Below, in pieces: positions 35,019-47,189 of a stretch of 64,000 nt of DNA. The DNA comes from Calycina herbarum (lineage: Eukaryota; Ascomycota; Leotiomycetes; Helotiales; Pezizellaceae), in assembly GCA_001414485.1 (NCBI GenBank), contig LLEY01000008.1, positions 620,001-684,000 on the forward strand. Direction: 5' to 3'. The notes below the pieces were generated by a model. The model ran no database searches. It was given only the letters and a program-made list of their open reading frames with translations, and was not told where the DNA came from. The first letter of the stretch is position 1. Every line of letters begins with the position of its first letter. The position numbers and the translations under genes are program-made.

Positions 35019-38000
35019 ATGCCTTCATCACAAGATAATAATAATCCACCTCCCGCGAGGGACACCCCTCAGTCTGCTATCGATATGTCGACTCCCACTT
35101 CTCCTACGGATACTCGACATCCTTTAGCAAATATGGAAACAATGGCACAGCATGGGGATGGGCCTTCACAGAGTTTCCAGTCTACAGATACCATGCGACG
35201 CCGGCCAGAACCGCAATCTTATGGTACGCAAATAGCTGAAATAAATTTACAGATTAAACCAGTTCCTATGTGTTTTTGTTTTCTCGTCTGCGTCTTGCTG
35301 AAACTAACATGACTTTCAAGGCACTCTTCAAACCCCGTCTAGTTCCCATACCCACGATCAGAGAGCTAGCGAACCCTCGCATGGGAGTGAACGACCACAA
35401 CCACATAGCGTAGACTCCTCCCAATCCATAAAAGGCGCCCAGTCTCCGAAGCTTGGCCCAGACCGTGGAAGAGTTGGGCAAAAGGTGTCAAAGAAACCTG
35501 GCATGCCCCGTCGAGCTTCATCAAATGTCCAGGGACCTCATCGAGGACAAGAATTCTCGGTAGATGACGATGTGACGGAGATAGAGCGTGGTGTGGCACG
35601 CCATAGTGCTGCTTCTGGGTTTGGATCCGTCCGAAACCAAGGGGGGTCATCCACTGTCAGACGTCGCCCAACCCCACAACAGCCTACGTTGGCAAGAGTC
35701 GATTCATCGCGCGGCGAGGACGAAGAAGATCAAATTGAAGGAGATAGAGTCAGTCTAGTGGCAGAGATGCTGAATGAACAGACCACGCCAGAGTCTGGAG
35801 AAGATGGAACACTACGCGAAGATACTACACCGGACGATGACGACGATGATGATTTGAGTGATGCGGAAAGTTTTACACTAAAGGACCGACAAGAGGCCAT
35901 AAACGAGACTCATCCGTTTGGTATTCGTATATGGAAGCCCGCTCTCTACAAAAAGAGTAGATCCGTACAGAAGACGGCGGAGGGTGATATCCACTCGTCT
36001 CCAGGTGGTAAAGTCAATGCTTGGTTGATTATCTTTAATATTCTATGGACGGTATGCTTCGGTTGGTGGTTGTTTCTTGCTGCAGCTCTTGGTGCCATGG
36101 TGTGTCTTCTTTTCGCTGTTTCTCCGAGTGCCATTGCATATGGTCGTGTGTTATGGGGGCTAGCTCGATACCTCTTTTATCCTTTCGGCAAATTTGTTCG
36201 CTTAGAACAGGACGAAGCTTATGCTCATGAAGACGAAGGCGAGGGACGAAGTATCACAGAGTACGAGCAATGGCAAAGTGGTGATATTGAAGACGGGCGA
36301 TTGTTCTTCGGCCCACAAGGAAGCCGATCCATTGTAGGAAGATCAAGAAGGAGCATCGATTCCGGTGTCAGCGAGACCGACAGTCTTCTAGGTCGCTCAA
36401 GACGAGGTGGAACCACTCCTCGGGAATCCTCTGTGATGCCAGCCAAACGAAGACTTTTCGGTCGTGGCGAATGGAACACTGGTCGAGTTATATTCTTTCT
36501 GTTTTTCTATGGATTGGTAACACCACTACTCCTACTCGCCTCTGGCATCTGTTGGTTCCTTGTCTTCTGGATACCCATGGGCAAAGTCACCATGCTAATA
36601 TTCTCTCATCTACGGAGGCATCCATTGGCACTTTCCTTTGAATCTGACACGGACTATTCTCGAGGTGCTAACATTCCAAACTCATCCATCTTACTCTGCA
36701 CATATCGCGCAGTTGGCTCGAAATACTGGAAATATACCATTGATGGTACTAACATCTTCCTGATCAATTTGATGGGCGTTGTATTGTTTGTGATCTTCGA
36801 TTATTGGGTGCTAGTCGAGTATTTCGACATGGAATTGACCATTACCCACCCGGCATTTTTATTCGTGGCAGCACTATTTTCAATCATCCCACTCGCCTAT
36901 TTCATCGGACAAGCAGTAGCCTCGATTTCCGCGCAGTCTTCCATGGGACTTGGTGCTGCTATCAATGCTTTCTTCTCAACTTTGGTTGAAGTATTCTTGT
37001 ATTGCGTTGCTCTAAATCAAGGAAAGGGTCAGCTGGTAGAGGGAAGTATTATAGGGAGTATTTTCGCCGGTATTCTCTTCCTCCCAGGACTTTCCATGTG
37101 TTTTGGTGCCATTAAGCGCAAAACACAAAGATTCAACGTCAAATCAGCGGGTGTTACCTCCACCATGTTGCTTTTTGCCGTGATTGCCGCATTTGCACCA
37201 ACCTTGTTATATCAAATATATGGCACTGTGAGTTATCTTGTAAATTCTTTCTTCCGCGTCCATACTGACAGTATCTCTAGCACGAGCTTAATTGCCTGAG
37301 CTGCGTAGATAGCAATGATAGCACGCCCAGTCGAGATTGTCGCCGCTGTTACTTCTCCCAAGTACCTGCTCTAAACGACAGATTCTATATCGAGGCTATC
37401 CGACCATATTGTTGGTTTGCAGCTATGCTTCTCTTTCTATCGTATGTCATTGGTTTATGGTTCACACTCCGAACACATGCTGCCGTTATATGGAACAATG
37501 AAGTGGATGAGAAAAAGATGACAGAGTCAACTCACTTGGCTGGCTCGCAGCAACCATTTGGGGGCGCACCCCATGGACGCCTGCAGAGACATGGTAGCAC
37601 CCAGCAAAGCTCCAGCGATGCAGCCGCTCGTGGAGCCGAAATCCGGGAATCACAACTTTACAAACGCATTCTAGGTCAATCTCTAAAACAGGTAGGACTT
37701 GGCCCAAGAGAAGATGGAAACCTACAGGCTCCTCTCACGTCTGGTGCAAACGGGGGCGCGCAAACTCCTCACCTCCCACCTCCAAAGAGCGGTGGTAACG
37801 ATAGCGTACGATCGGAATTACGCATTCCTGGTTTGTCAGAGGCGGAGAATACAAATCTTGTACGAGAAGTTGCTGAAATGGCTGCAACCGCTGCTACAAT
37901 TGCTGCTCGAGATGCCACCCGAGCTCCTCGAAAAACATCTGCCGCTGCCAATCACCCAGTCACCAAAGCACAACCTCCTATTCGAACAGGCCCAGTCATC

Positions 38001-38707
38001 GATGAGGTGGCAGAAGCTGATGTGCATGCAACTGGTGGTGGACACGATGCACCTAATTGGAGCAGAATGAAGAGTTCAGTCATTCTTTGTGGTGCGACAT
38101 TATTATACGCTCTCATTGCTGAAATCTTGGTCAACACTGTGGATGTTGTGTTGAAGAATGTGGCAATTGATGAGAAGTTCCTCGGAATCACTTTGTTTGC
38201 CCTGGTTCCAAATACAACGGAATTCTTGGTAAGTTTCCCCAATCAGTAACTTTTCGATCGCAGCTAACCTTGACTCTACAGAACGCCATCTCCTTCGCCA
38301 TGAATGGAAACATCGCTCTATCGATGGAAATCGGATCCGCCTACGCCCTCCAAGTCTGCCTACTCCAAATCCCGGCTCTCGTACTATTCAGCGCCATCAC
38401 CGGACAATGGATCATGGGACCGGATGCTGCGGATTACACATTCAGTCTTATTTTCCCGCAATGGGATATGGTGACTGTGATCCTGTGTGTCTTCCTTCTT
38501 AGCTACATGTATGGGGAGGGAAAGAGTAATTACTTCAAGGGGTCGATTCTTATTTTGAGTTACCTTGTTGTGATTGTGGGGTTCTGGTTCTCGGGCATGA
38601 CGGATTTGGAGAATATGGGGGCGAGCAGGTTTGATGTTATGGATGAGGGGGGGAGTTTTAAGAGTTTTAAGACTGTTGGAAAGAGGCATTCGGGGATGGC
38701 TTTTTGA
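35019..38707 (+). CDS. VNX1: Vacuolar-type cation/H+ exchanger of the CaCA superfamily, Vnx1-like
   Basis: Four exons: 35019-35223, 35321-37227, 37281-38228 and 38282-38707, giving 1,161 residues. Budding yeast Vnx1 exchanges Na+/K+ for H+ across the vacuole or ER membrane. The first 290 residues are hydrophilic and S/P/R-rich. Membrane segments begin at about residue 300 (WLIIFNILWTVCFGWWLFLAA). The two exchanger signature regions are visible: NAFFSTLVEVFLYCVALNQG with GSIIGSIFAGILFLPG, and the later NTTEFLNAISFAMNGNIA with AYALQVCLLQIPALVLF. Between them lie a cysteine-rich luminal loop (CLSCVDSN...CRRCYFSQ) and a long hydrophilic loop (about residues 770-970). The long N-terminus and this two-part layout point to Vnx1 rather than the short Vcx1/CAX exchangers. 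Ion preference cannot be read from the sequence. Confidence 0.92.
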
Positions 38708-39439
38708 TTGAGCATCTCATGAGGGAAAGGGGGCAAGTGTGGAGGGAGGGGTAATGCAAATGCGCAAGCAAGCAAACACAAACAACAAGTATAGAAGGAA
38801 GAAGAATTTCCTCGAGGTCGTTTCATTCTTCAGCATCATCTCATATCCAGCGTCGGCGTTAAAAGGGGGGTGGACTTGGTCTTTTGTTTTTCGTTGTTGT
38901 TTTCTTCTTCATCCATCTTAGATAGCTGACAGACACCTTTGCTTTCTTATTCGAGGGCTTTCTTTTTTCTTTTTTCTTTCGAGTCTATTTTTCTTGTTGT
39001 CTTTCGTTGTACTTTAAAATGGAGAGGGGAAGAGGGGTGAGGGGTGAAGATGGATGCATAGAAGGGGATGGGGGTACTTGATAGCATGGTGGGGAGGGGG
39101 GTGGTAGCTGGGTGATGGAGTGGATGGGCTCGGAATGTGATGTATGATAGTTGGGCGTGGGAGGTAGATTGGTAGCTGGGTGGGCATGGGTGGGGTGGAG
39201 ACAATTAATGGGATTTGTTACTTGACTTCATTTTGTGCCCGTGAGGTGTGACTTGAAGTGATGTTTTGTATTGTTAAAAGTCTCTGGATTTGAGGTTGGG
39301 GTTGAGTTAAGTTGGAGCTGGGTTTGAGTTGAGTCAAGTGAGTGGACACTGGACCAATTCACGCCTACTCTGTCTCGGTGGAAGTGAGATGACTCTCAAA
39401 CCCCAAATTCACTCGTGACTGTAAGCAGGAAAAAATGGG

Positions 39440-41450
39440 GTGGCGGGGGGGCCGTGGTTGGTAGAGAAAGTTTATAAAAGACCCCCCTCTTGTGCTTTTC
39501 TAGCTTTTCTGGAGTATGTTTCCCACTTCTGGACTTTTCTTACACCTTTTTTTGCGTTGAGTGGGAATGTTTTAATTTTGCTGGGTTTTCTGGAGCACCT
39601 TTTTTTCGGGGGGGGGGAAGTGATCACCTCTCTTGGGAGACTATTTGAGGATTCATTCGAGCGAGAAGAGAAGAGAACAATCGGGGGTAGATTGGATTCG
39701 GTGGTGGTGGTAAAAGATTCGAGGGTGGAGGTTGCAAGTTCGGATTTGGATTTTGGATTTTGGATTTTGGATTTGGATGCTGCGCTAGCACGAGAATGTA
39801 TCAATCATGCCGCCACGATCAACTCCAAATATGCATTTGAAGGTTTCAGTGGGGTTTCTTTCCCCTTATTGGGAGTCGGTAATGGGGACATGTGTTGCGA
39901 ATGTATGGCGGAAACTCTTCAATTTACTAAGTGTGTAGCCTAAGCCGACTATTTATGCCCTGGGATGGCGCTAGTGCCCACGCTAGCGAGCAGCCACGTG
40001 ACTGGCATACTCCTATTCACTGTAGGTTTTCAACAACATGTATTGAAACCGTTTGCCGATGATTCGTTGATCTGGGGGTTTATAATACCACTTCTGAGTG
40101 GCTAATATATACCCCCGGAAAATGTGGGGGGATAAGTGATAAGTGGGGATGTGTGAATTGTGATTAAAGTCATTTCTTTTGAGAGGGATGGGGAGGCAAT
40201 TATGATGGTGCATGCAGAGGAGTTTTGGGGGTAATGAGTGGATAGGATGGAGTACAAGGGCTATTAGTTTTTCACCTGGTATGTACGGGGAAGACAGAGG
40301 AGAGTAAGAGCTCAAGTATTACTCTTCGGCAGCCTTCTATTATATTGTGCGAAAGATTCTTGGATAAGCATAGTCAAGAATTTAGAAGGTTGGGAGAATC
40401 AAGGAATTGTAGCTTCTCATTCTCCTAAACCTTGTTGGACAATACTTTTTATCCTCCTAGGTCTGATTTGAAACCAACTGAAGAGTTTGAGAATATATTC
40501 ACTTACGATATCTCTTCGTGGAATTTGAGATTATAATTCACTCGCAACACCTAGCATGCTAAGAGGGGTGTATAAAAGAGTACTGTGCTTCTAGTTTCCT
40601 GAAGTAGGAAAGACAAGTTGATACCGCTGCGCATGCACGATTTTTGCTGCGAGACTCACGCTTAAGTTGTTACATGTCCTTGTACTTGGGTTGTATTTTC
40701 GAATGTTTCATTTTAGCGCCGTGTGTAACGGTCATCTTGTAGAAGGTCAATTGGAGATTTGAGCGAGAGAAAATAACTCGAGGGTAGTTCGAGAATCGGG
40801 AGCAATACAGGTTTCAACGGCGGAGGTTATAAGTTCGGATTCTGGATAGTTTATACCGTTGATTTTTATAGGAAAGAGGATTGTGAGTTGGAAAGGTTGT
40901 TTCGTTACTACTCCCGCTTGAGTAAGAAATTCTTTCGCGGGGTGTTTCTACTAGACTCCAGAGGCCCATGTTATGAGTTCACTAAAAAAAGGTTATTACT
41001 TTTCTGTAAATGGAGGGGAGCGGGGTTAAAATAGACAATAGGTTCGGGTCTTGCCGGATTTTTAAGGGAGGTGAATGATAGCTGTGATAGTGTGTGAGGT
41101 TGAAGGGGGCCGAGTTAAGATCTAATGAGTGAATTATATAGAACAAGGGGAGTAGGGAAAGTGTATAAAAGACGCTTTTGCTTCTACCTAGGTTTTCTGA
41201 AGCAGACGCAGGGACTGGGCAATGCGCGAGCTTTGGTCTTCTTGGTGAGACTGTTGCTTCTGGGTTTTGGTATTTCCTAGTTCGCGTTGTTGTGGATCTT
41301 CTTTTGAGTCTCTTTCTCTCTTAATTCGGAGGTATTAGGGGGTTTATAGTTTTGAATGAGGGTTGGGGGTTCGATGATGATTTGGGATTCGGCAGGGTTT
41401 CAAGTTACGACGGCGAGGGCTGAATTTCGAGTTCGCGGTTGCATTGAGTT
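39440..41450. repeat. Three diverged copies of one sequence block
   Basis: A block starting with GTTTATAAAAGAC or GTGTATAAAAGA and followed by GTGCTT-TCTAG-TTTCTG occurs at about 39470, 40569 and 41161. A second shared block (GAGCGAGA...GGAGGTT-AAGTTCGGATT) follows at 39656 and 40762, with a weaker form near 41390-41440. Order and direction are kept, so these look like direct duplicates that have drifted apart, possibly through repeat-induced point mutation. No coding frame survives. Confidence 0.6.
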
Positions 41451-42705
41451 ACGAGCCCGTCGTCAAAAGTCTGTGCTTTTCAGGGTATCGCAACCACGAT
41501 AATTGATTCAATTAGGTGTTGACCACCCACACCGCTCTACTAATACATGAACCTAGTGCTCCTGCTTATCAATTAATTCATTGATTTATTTTTGTGGGAT
41601 TTTATCCCATTCTTCTAGTACAAATTGCCGCATTTCTGCCTCAGTAGTAGGCTGCTTACGCCTCCTGTGAAGCGACTGCTTGATCCACCTCCAGCATTTC
41701 TTAATCGGGTTTATATTAGGACTTGTAGAAGGGTGTGGCATTAAGATAATCCCATGCTTTGTTTAGTATTGCGTATAGTAGTTCCTTGTCGACTTATGGC
41801 TGTAAGCTGAATTACCATCTTCTATAAACAATGGCTCTAAACTAAGAGTATGTGTATAGATCCCAAAATCTTCTAAAATCGACTTAATATGCGGAGTCAA
41901 GAATTGCCCTAGGTAGTCCTTTTGAGTAAAGGCTCCTATCTTGCCAGATCTATCTACAAATACCAAAGGACTCTTGTAATTGTATCTAATAGCTCCCTAG
42001 GCATTTACTGGTGTCGTATGCTCTTGGTGGAATTGGTGTTGGATATAGTTGTCGTAAAACCGCTTATAGAGATTCCGTGTAACCCTTTGCTTTACTGTAT
42101 GTCCACTAACTAAGAAGGTAACCTTATCTGACCATAAAACTACCCTCTACTTAACCTCTTTCCGCTAGAATATATGCCTAAGCCCCTAGATCATTCGGTT
42201 GTTTACTTGAAGGAGTGTAAGGTAGGGCTTTTGGCATGCTATACATTGAAAGTAGCTAGCTTCTTTAAGGCGCTGTTTAAGGGTTTCGGCACTATACTCT
42301 AATTTAAGCTTATCGTGAAGTCGTACATAGTCGAGGATCCGATGCTCCTAAGAATTACTATAATATGCAATAATCTAACGAATTTGAAGGTCATTTAAGA
42401 GACGTGGTCGCCCAGTTCGAGTAGGCCGTGCGCGTTCTAGGGCCTCATAATTAAGGACTCGACGGATTAAGGAGTAGCCAAGGTTGTAGCGTTCTATAAG
42501 CTTTGGAATAGGGATAGCAGCGTAGTTGAAAAGCTGGCGTATCGCCTCTTTGTGTTTAGTAAGGATTTCGAAGCCTGGAAGGTGCTCTAGCATTGGAGGT
42601 GTGGAAGCCATAATTCATAAATTGTGGTAGGGTAAAAAATCGAGGTTATCGTAATCTACTCGCTAAAAGAGCCTATAAGACACAGACTTTTGACGACGGG
42701 CTCGT
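41451..42705 (-). mobile_element. Dead Tc1/mariner-like DNA transposon
   Basis: A 1,255-base unit bounded by perfect 25-base inverted repeats (41451-41475 and 42681-42705), starting ACGAGCCCGTCGTC. It contains a transposase reading frame on the minus strand, listed separately. A clean TA duplication is not visible at the left end. Size, repeats and protein type fit the Tc1/mariner superfamily. Confidence 0.85.
41577..42611 (-). pseudogene. Tc1/mariner-type transposase remnant
   Basis: Starts MASTPPMLEHLPGFEIL and has a helix-turn-helix region (IPKLIERYNLGYSLIRRVLNYEA) with the linker RPTRTGRPRLL. In-frame stops follow, but the later parts of a DDE_3-type transposase remain readable: YKSPLVFVDRSGKIGAFTQKDYL, an EDGNSAYSHKSTRN block (the second acidic motif with its neighbours) and SPNINPIKKCWRWIKQSL, which holds the place of the last acidic residue. 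At least four stops interrupt the frame, so no enzyme can be made. Several stops could come from C-to-T changes, as repeat-induced mutation would give. Confidence 0.82.
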
Positions 42706-42707
42706 TA

Positions 42708-43220
42708 CAGTGAGTTGCGAATTAAGCTTCCTTTTTGACACCTTTTTTGTAAACCGTGCTTTTTTCTTCCTAGGTTTTTTCCTTATTTATTTTAGAAAAC
42801 AGAAAACTAAAGTACTCTTTAAGATATAAGACCTAGCTAGAAAGAACCGCTATATCTTCTTATACCTCCTCTCTATTTTTTACTATATCTAAGCAAGTAT
42901 AATAAGAATAAACTTAGTAATAGATAATTCTTAGAAAACCCTCTTTTTATAAGAAAATTTTTCACCCCCCTATAAAGTTAAGTAGTCTCTGCTAAGACCT
43001 TATAAAAATTCAGATATATATAAAAATATCTGTTTTCTTCCTAAAAAGTTTATAGAGTAAGAAAGGGAGTATAGAGCTCTTATTAGCTGTTCTTAGGGAT
43101 ATAATAACATACGTTATTACTAAGTAAAGAGGGAAAGAGTGTCTAGGAAATAAGAAAATTTCTAAAAACGCACGGTTTACAAAATATCGTCAAAAGGGAA
43201 GCTCAATTCGCAACTCACTG
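42708..43220. mobile_element. 513-base inverted-repeat element with TA target duplication
   Basis: The ends CAGTGAGTTGCGAATT (42708 on) and AATTCGCAACTCACTG (to 43220) start imperfect inverted repeats of about 50 bases that reach GTAAACCGTGC/GCACGGTTTAC. TA flanks both sides (42706-42707 and 43221-43222). The inside is AT-rich and non-coding. CAGT ends and TA duplication suit a non-autonomous relative of pogo/Fot1 or other Tc1/mariner elements. It sits directly at the right end of the dead transposon, so it inserted later. Confidence 0.85.
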
Positions 43221-44056
43221 TACTTCGAACGAGCGCGAGCCCGTGGCTTAATGAGTTCGAGAAAATAGAAGCCCGCTAGGTCCAGAGGATTCTCGTGTAG
43301 CACGCACGAGTTGGGGATAGGAACACACTCAGTTTCGATTTTTCACAGCTCTTTATCTCCATCTCTGCGTCAAGGGTGTGTCTTCTGTTTGCTCTTATGT
43401 AGTTTTTTGTATAGGAGTAATAGATATAAGTTGGAGAATATTTTTCTCTCGTATGGTTGACGGGTTAGTCGATACTCTAGTTACTAAAGACCGGAAAAGA
43501 ACATATTCTTCACACACTCCTCGTTAAGTAGGGTGAGAAAAAAATTGGAATGTTATTCGAGTAGGTTAGGTTTCTCGACTCCTAAATTTACTCTAAAAGA
43601 AGATAGGTGATGTGAATGTACTCTCCCAAGTCAAACTACCAAGCCTCAAGGAGTTTCAAGATCTATGCACCTGCACTTTGAACGAAAGAGAGTGGGAGGG
43701 GAAGAGGGAGAGAGCAAATTGTTTAAAAGGAAATATCTCTTTCTCTTTAATTTTACGAGATTTCAAAGTTTAGAACTCTATATAGTATAGTATTTTAGAG
43801 TTTCAAACTGTTAAGATAATACTTTGTTCGAGGAATAGTCTATAGCAGAACCTACTTCACGAGAGTTTAATTATAAGACTAATCTATTGTATCTAAGAAA
43901 AAGTAGCTTAAAGATTTCAACTAGTAATTCTATTTAAAAAGTTCACGATCTGGTGAAGTCTTGGTATGGATAGGCAAAATCAAATGTTTACGCGACGGTA
44001 ACCATCCACCACGACCAACACACAACACGAAAAAAGCAACACAGCCCAACATTACA

Positions 44057-45871
44057 ATGGAAGCTGTTCACCAAAAGATACAAGAAGAAGAAACCGAACA
44101 CGAAAATTCATGCGACGCCTTGTTGGAAGCTCTTCGGGAGCCCAACGGATTCCCCATCGCAGCGCGACTCGTCCAGGGCATTCTGACGTTCAAAGCGCAC
44201 ATCGAGAATGCAAAAAGAATAGTCGAAGAAGCCACGAAATACCGAGACGCCTCGAAGGCCCGAGATTCAGATCTTGCGACCAGAGCTTCCCTAAATTCGA
44301 CGATTTGGAAGCAACAAAAGTCAATCGACGAACTCCAACAAAAGAAGATCGACGAAACCACAACGGCGGCGGCCACGGAGGCCAAATGTCGTAAGTTCAC
44401 CGAAAAACTCCGCGAGTACGAGTAGCCGAAGCGAAGGAAGAGTCGGGCACTTCAGCCAAGCTGGCAGAGGCAGAGAAGAAAGTTGGTGAACTCGTGGTGG
44501 CACTGAAAGCGCACGAGATGACTAAGGCACTGGCCAAGTCGGAAACGGAAGTCAAGCTTACAGAGGCTCTACAGAAGGTGGCAGAATTTGAAAAGACTAA
44601 GGCACTGGCCAAGTCTGACACTGAAGTCAAGCTTGCAGAGGCTCTACAGAAGGTGGCAGAATTTGAAAAGACCAAGGCAATTGCCCAGTCTGACACTCTC
44701 GTTAAGCTCGGTAATGCCGAGCAGAGGAATCATGAGTATGAGCTCGGAAAGAAAAAAGACTTGCTGACGCAAACCCAGAAGGAATCCGAATTGTCTACCA
44801 AAGTTTTAGAACTCACAGAAAAGCTTTCCAGATTCGAACTTGCTGAGCAGAAAAAGCTGGTGTCTGGAGCCTTGGCCGAATCCGAAGCACAAAAAGAAAT
44901 TGCGAAGCTCACCAAGCAAGTGGCAGAAATGAAGAGGCCAAAAAGCTCGGGAACCACTTCGATTATCGAGGCCGAGCATCTAAGGGTATCGACCGAGGCT
45001 ACGAATAATGTTAATGGTGGAATTGTGGTTGGATTACGGGAGGGATTTGAGAAAATGCACACGGGGGTGGCGAAGAAGGATATAATGAAACGTATTGTCC
45101 GACCTCCCACTGACACCAATACCCTACAAATTCGATCACACCCAATGCCAACAACACCGTCTGGTCGAAATGCCTCTCATGTTGACAGCGAACAGAAGAG
45201 TTAAGACTTGAGGAAGAAACGCTCCAAATTTGGTGGAGCTTATCGAAAAGGCCGAGGAGGTGCAGAAGAAATGGACTGAAGAATTTGTCGTGGCGAATCA
45301 AGCTTTTGCTGAGGCCATGGGCAACGCTGCTGAGGCCAGGATGGAGGAATATCGGGCCCAGGTAGAGCGCAATGATAAGATCCAAAGAAATGTCTTTGGC
45401 GAAAACGCTGAGGATAAGGCCCTCAGAAACTGGAAATTGCTTGCTCCTTTCCGGCATGAATCCGACTTTAACGATGTCCGTTCTCGTTGGCTTGCTGCTG
45501 GACTCACCTTGGACGAAATAGGTATATTTGCTTTCGTAGGTCAAGTTCCAGTCCTTCCTACTATGACTGGAGTGGTGACCGAGGAAGACGAGGCGACGAA
45601 GAAGAAAAAGGAAGAGGCATCCAAGAAATCAGAGAAGTCTGATGACTTGAAGAAAGGAGACGTCATCATGACGGTCCCTGGAACTGTTGTCCCTCGTACT
45701 AACCGCCCAGAACACCGTCGCAAGGTTTCTGAAGAGGGCTCCGCGTTTGATTATCTGGAGCGCCCAGATGAAAGTGATGACGGGATTCTCGATATCGAGG
45801 ACGACAAGGTGTTCACGACAGTCTCGAACAAGAAGCGAGGGAAAAAAAGAAAGGCAAGGGATGAGGCATAG
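44057..45871 (+). pseudogene. Coiled-coil protein gene with broken frame
   Basis: Begins MEAVHQKIQEEETEHE in a good context (ACAATGG). Frame 1 runs to a stop at 44425; the coiled coil then continues in another frame (from about 44426, AEAKEESGTSAKLAEAEKK) to a stop at 45204. Around 45192-45228 a third frame carries RTEELRLEEETLQ, after which NLVELIEKAEEVQKKW resumes in yet another frame and runs to a basic, KKRGKKRKAR-rich end at 45871. Sense passes smoothly from frame to frame, which points to small deletions or insertions rather than separate genes. A donor-like GTAAGT at 44391 could make the first break an intron, but no branch point is visible. The protein would be about 590 residues, mostly K/E/A coiled coil, with a 25-residue tandem repeat. 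I recognise no family. It borders the transposon island. Confidence 0.6.
44519..44730 (+). repeat. 75-base in-frame tandem repeat, two clear copies and a diverged third
   Basis: Each unit encodes about 25 residues of the form TKALAKSxTEVKLxEALQKV followed by AEFEK. Copies begin near 44521, 44596 and 44671; the last has drifted (TKAIAQSDTLVKLGNAEQ). The near-identity of the first two at base level suggests a recent duplication. Confidence 0.85.
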
Positions 45872-46404
45872 ACCTTAATTCCGCCAATATACCTCGAGTT
45901 TGCTCGTGGGGATTAGACCTTTACAATCTTGGGCATTGGCTCCAGATTCTTCGATTAGACCTTTATAATCTCGGGAATTGGCTCTAGATTTGGATTGATA
46001 CTAGGTATCTTCGACCTCAAGTATGCTCGTTGGGGGAACTGGTGTATCATTAGAGAATTGACAAGCAAGTTCTCCAAACCCGTGCTTCTAATTTACGTGT
46101 GGTTTCAAATTCGACAGCCATCAAATAAACTTCTGTTCTCCTACTTTCTCTCTGCTGTCAAATAGCCCCAAGGAATTCCCATCAAGCATCAAAAGCCGAA
46201 CAAGGTAAAATTTCTTCAGCCTGACTTTGCGTCGTCCCCGTAGCATTGATAACTCTCTGACTCATTTGACACAACTCCAGATTCGAAATGGCAGGACTTG
46301 GTGTCTTCCAGCCGAATCCCGTAGGTAGTCGTTCATTTTCTAATCACCAGAAACCGTTAGCCAAATCTCCAACACTTCAGTCCCCGTCATTCCCAGGAGA
46401 GAAA
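45872..46404. other. Intergenic region
   Basis: About 530 bases between the end of the coiled-coil gene and the stop of the peroxidase gene. A short duplicated phrase occurs at 45916-45990 (TTAGACCTTTA-AATCT-GGGCATTGGCTC twice, about 40 bases apart). No gene is seen. Confidence 0.5.
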
Positions 46405-47189
46405 CTAACCAAAAAACCACTCCACCAGATCTTTTCTTGCCATCCCCTCCTTCCTCCCAGCACTATCCCCAAAGACCAGTAAGTAAGCGGCCACCTCCCC
46501 ATAAGCGAATCCCAGTGCTAAGGGAGTATAGGTAAACGCAGGATTAGTTTTTGCAGAAGTTATCATGCGAGCACGACGGGAAACAGCTGCTGCGTCGAGA
46601 TCGATGAGGTCCTTCTTCCAGTAGGAAGTTGTCTCATCGAAGATGGCTTGGTTGAAGGTGTCAGCGGGATCGAGGAATGAATCTGTTCGGCTATGAGAAG
46701 GCATGTTAGTCTTGGCTTCAATTTGGGAACGGTGAGCTGAGATGAGATGATAGGCGAGGTGAGAATTTCGGGGATGTACAAACCTCAAACTAGCATCATG
46801 TTCCAAGATACCATGTATCCCCAAATGGTCCAAATCAAACCAAGTAGCATTCTCCTGCGGGTTTGTCGCAATAGCGAACTGAAAGAGAAATTTCCCGAGG
46901 TCCGAGGTGAAATTCACACCTTCAATGAGGGCATTGATGGTGATTTCTTGGGTAAGGTTTTTGCCATTGTGAGGAAGGATGTTGTGATTTGCCAGTGTGT
47001 TGAGCATGGGACATGGTCCTCTTACTGTTGGTATTAAAGTCAGTATGTCTCTGGATTGAATAGAGATATATAAGAAAAATACATACCATCCCCAGGTCCA
47101 GCAGGAGCCCAAAAACCACCATGATCAGAATCAGCCAATACTGGTGTAAGACTCAAGGAAGCAGCAACGGAAAGGAGTAGTAAATTCAT
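46405..47189 (-). CDS. Secreted heme-thiolate peroxidase (chloroperoxidase family)
   Basis: Three exons: 47189-47087, 47024-46784 and 46690-46405, closing to 209 residues. A signal peptide (MNLLLLSVAASLSLTPVLA) leads to FWAPAGPGDVRGPCPMLNTLANHN. The PCP motif supplies the heme-ligating cysteine (residue 39), and EHDASLSRTD (109-117) carries the distal acid-base glutamate and partner histidine of the family. Chloroperoxidase and related unspecific peroxygenases halogenate or oxygenate organic compounds outside the cell using H2O2. At 209 residues the protein is shorter than the classic enzymes, in the range of the short fungal members. Splice phases were fixed by these motifs. No secondary-metabolite genes lie beside it, so its substrate is open. 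Confidence 0.9.

Larger units (their letters stand above)
38708..44056. other. Repeat-rich island without intact genes
   Basis: About 5.3 kb of G-rich, then AT-rich, decayed repetitive DNA between the exchanger and the coiled-coil gene. It contains a repeated sequence in three diverged copies, a dead Tc1/mariner-like element and a TA-flanked inverted-repeat element, each listed separately. Open frames are short and unconvincing. Confidence 0.7.

Noticed and set aside
39440..39943. Plus-strand frame of 167 codons
   Set aside because: It overlaps the diverged repeat block and includes simple GATTTTG repeats, with no protein likeness.
44391..44455. GTAAGT...CTTCAG intron joining the first two coiled-coil frames
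   Set aside because: Phase would work, but no branch point is visible and coiled-coil coding continues up to the stop, so a small deletion or insertion is at least as likely. It is kept as an alternative in the entry.
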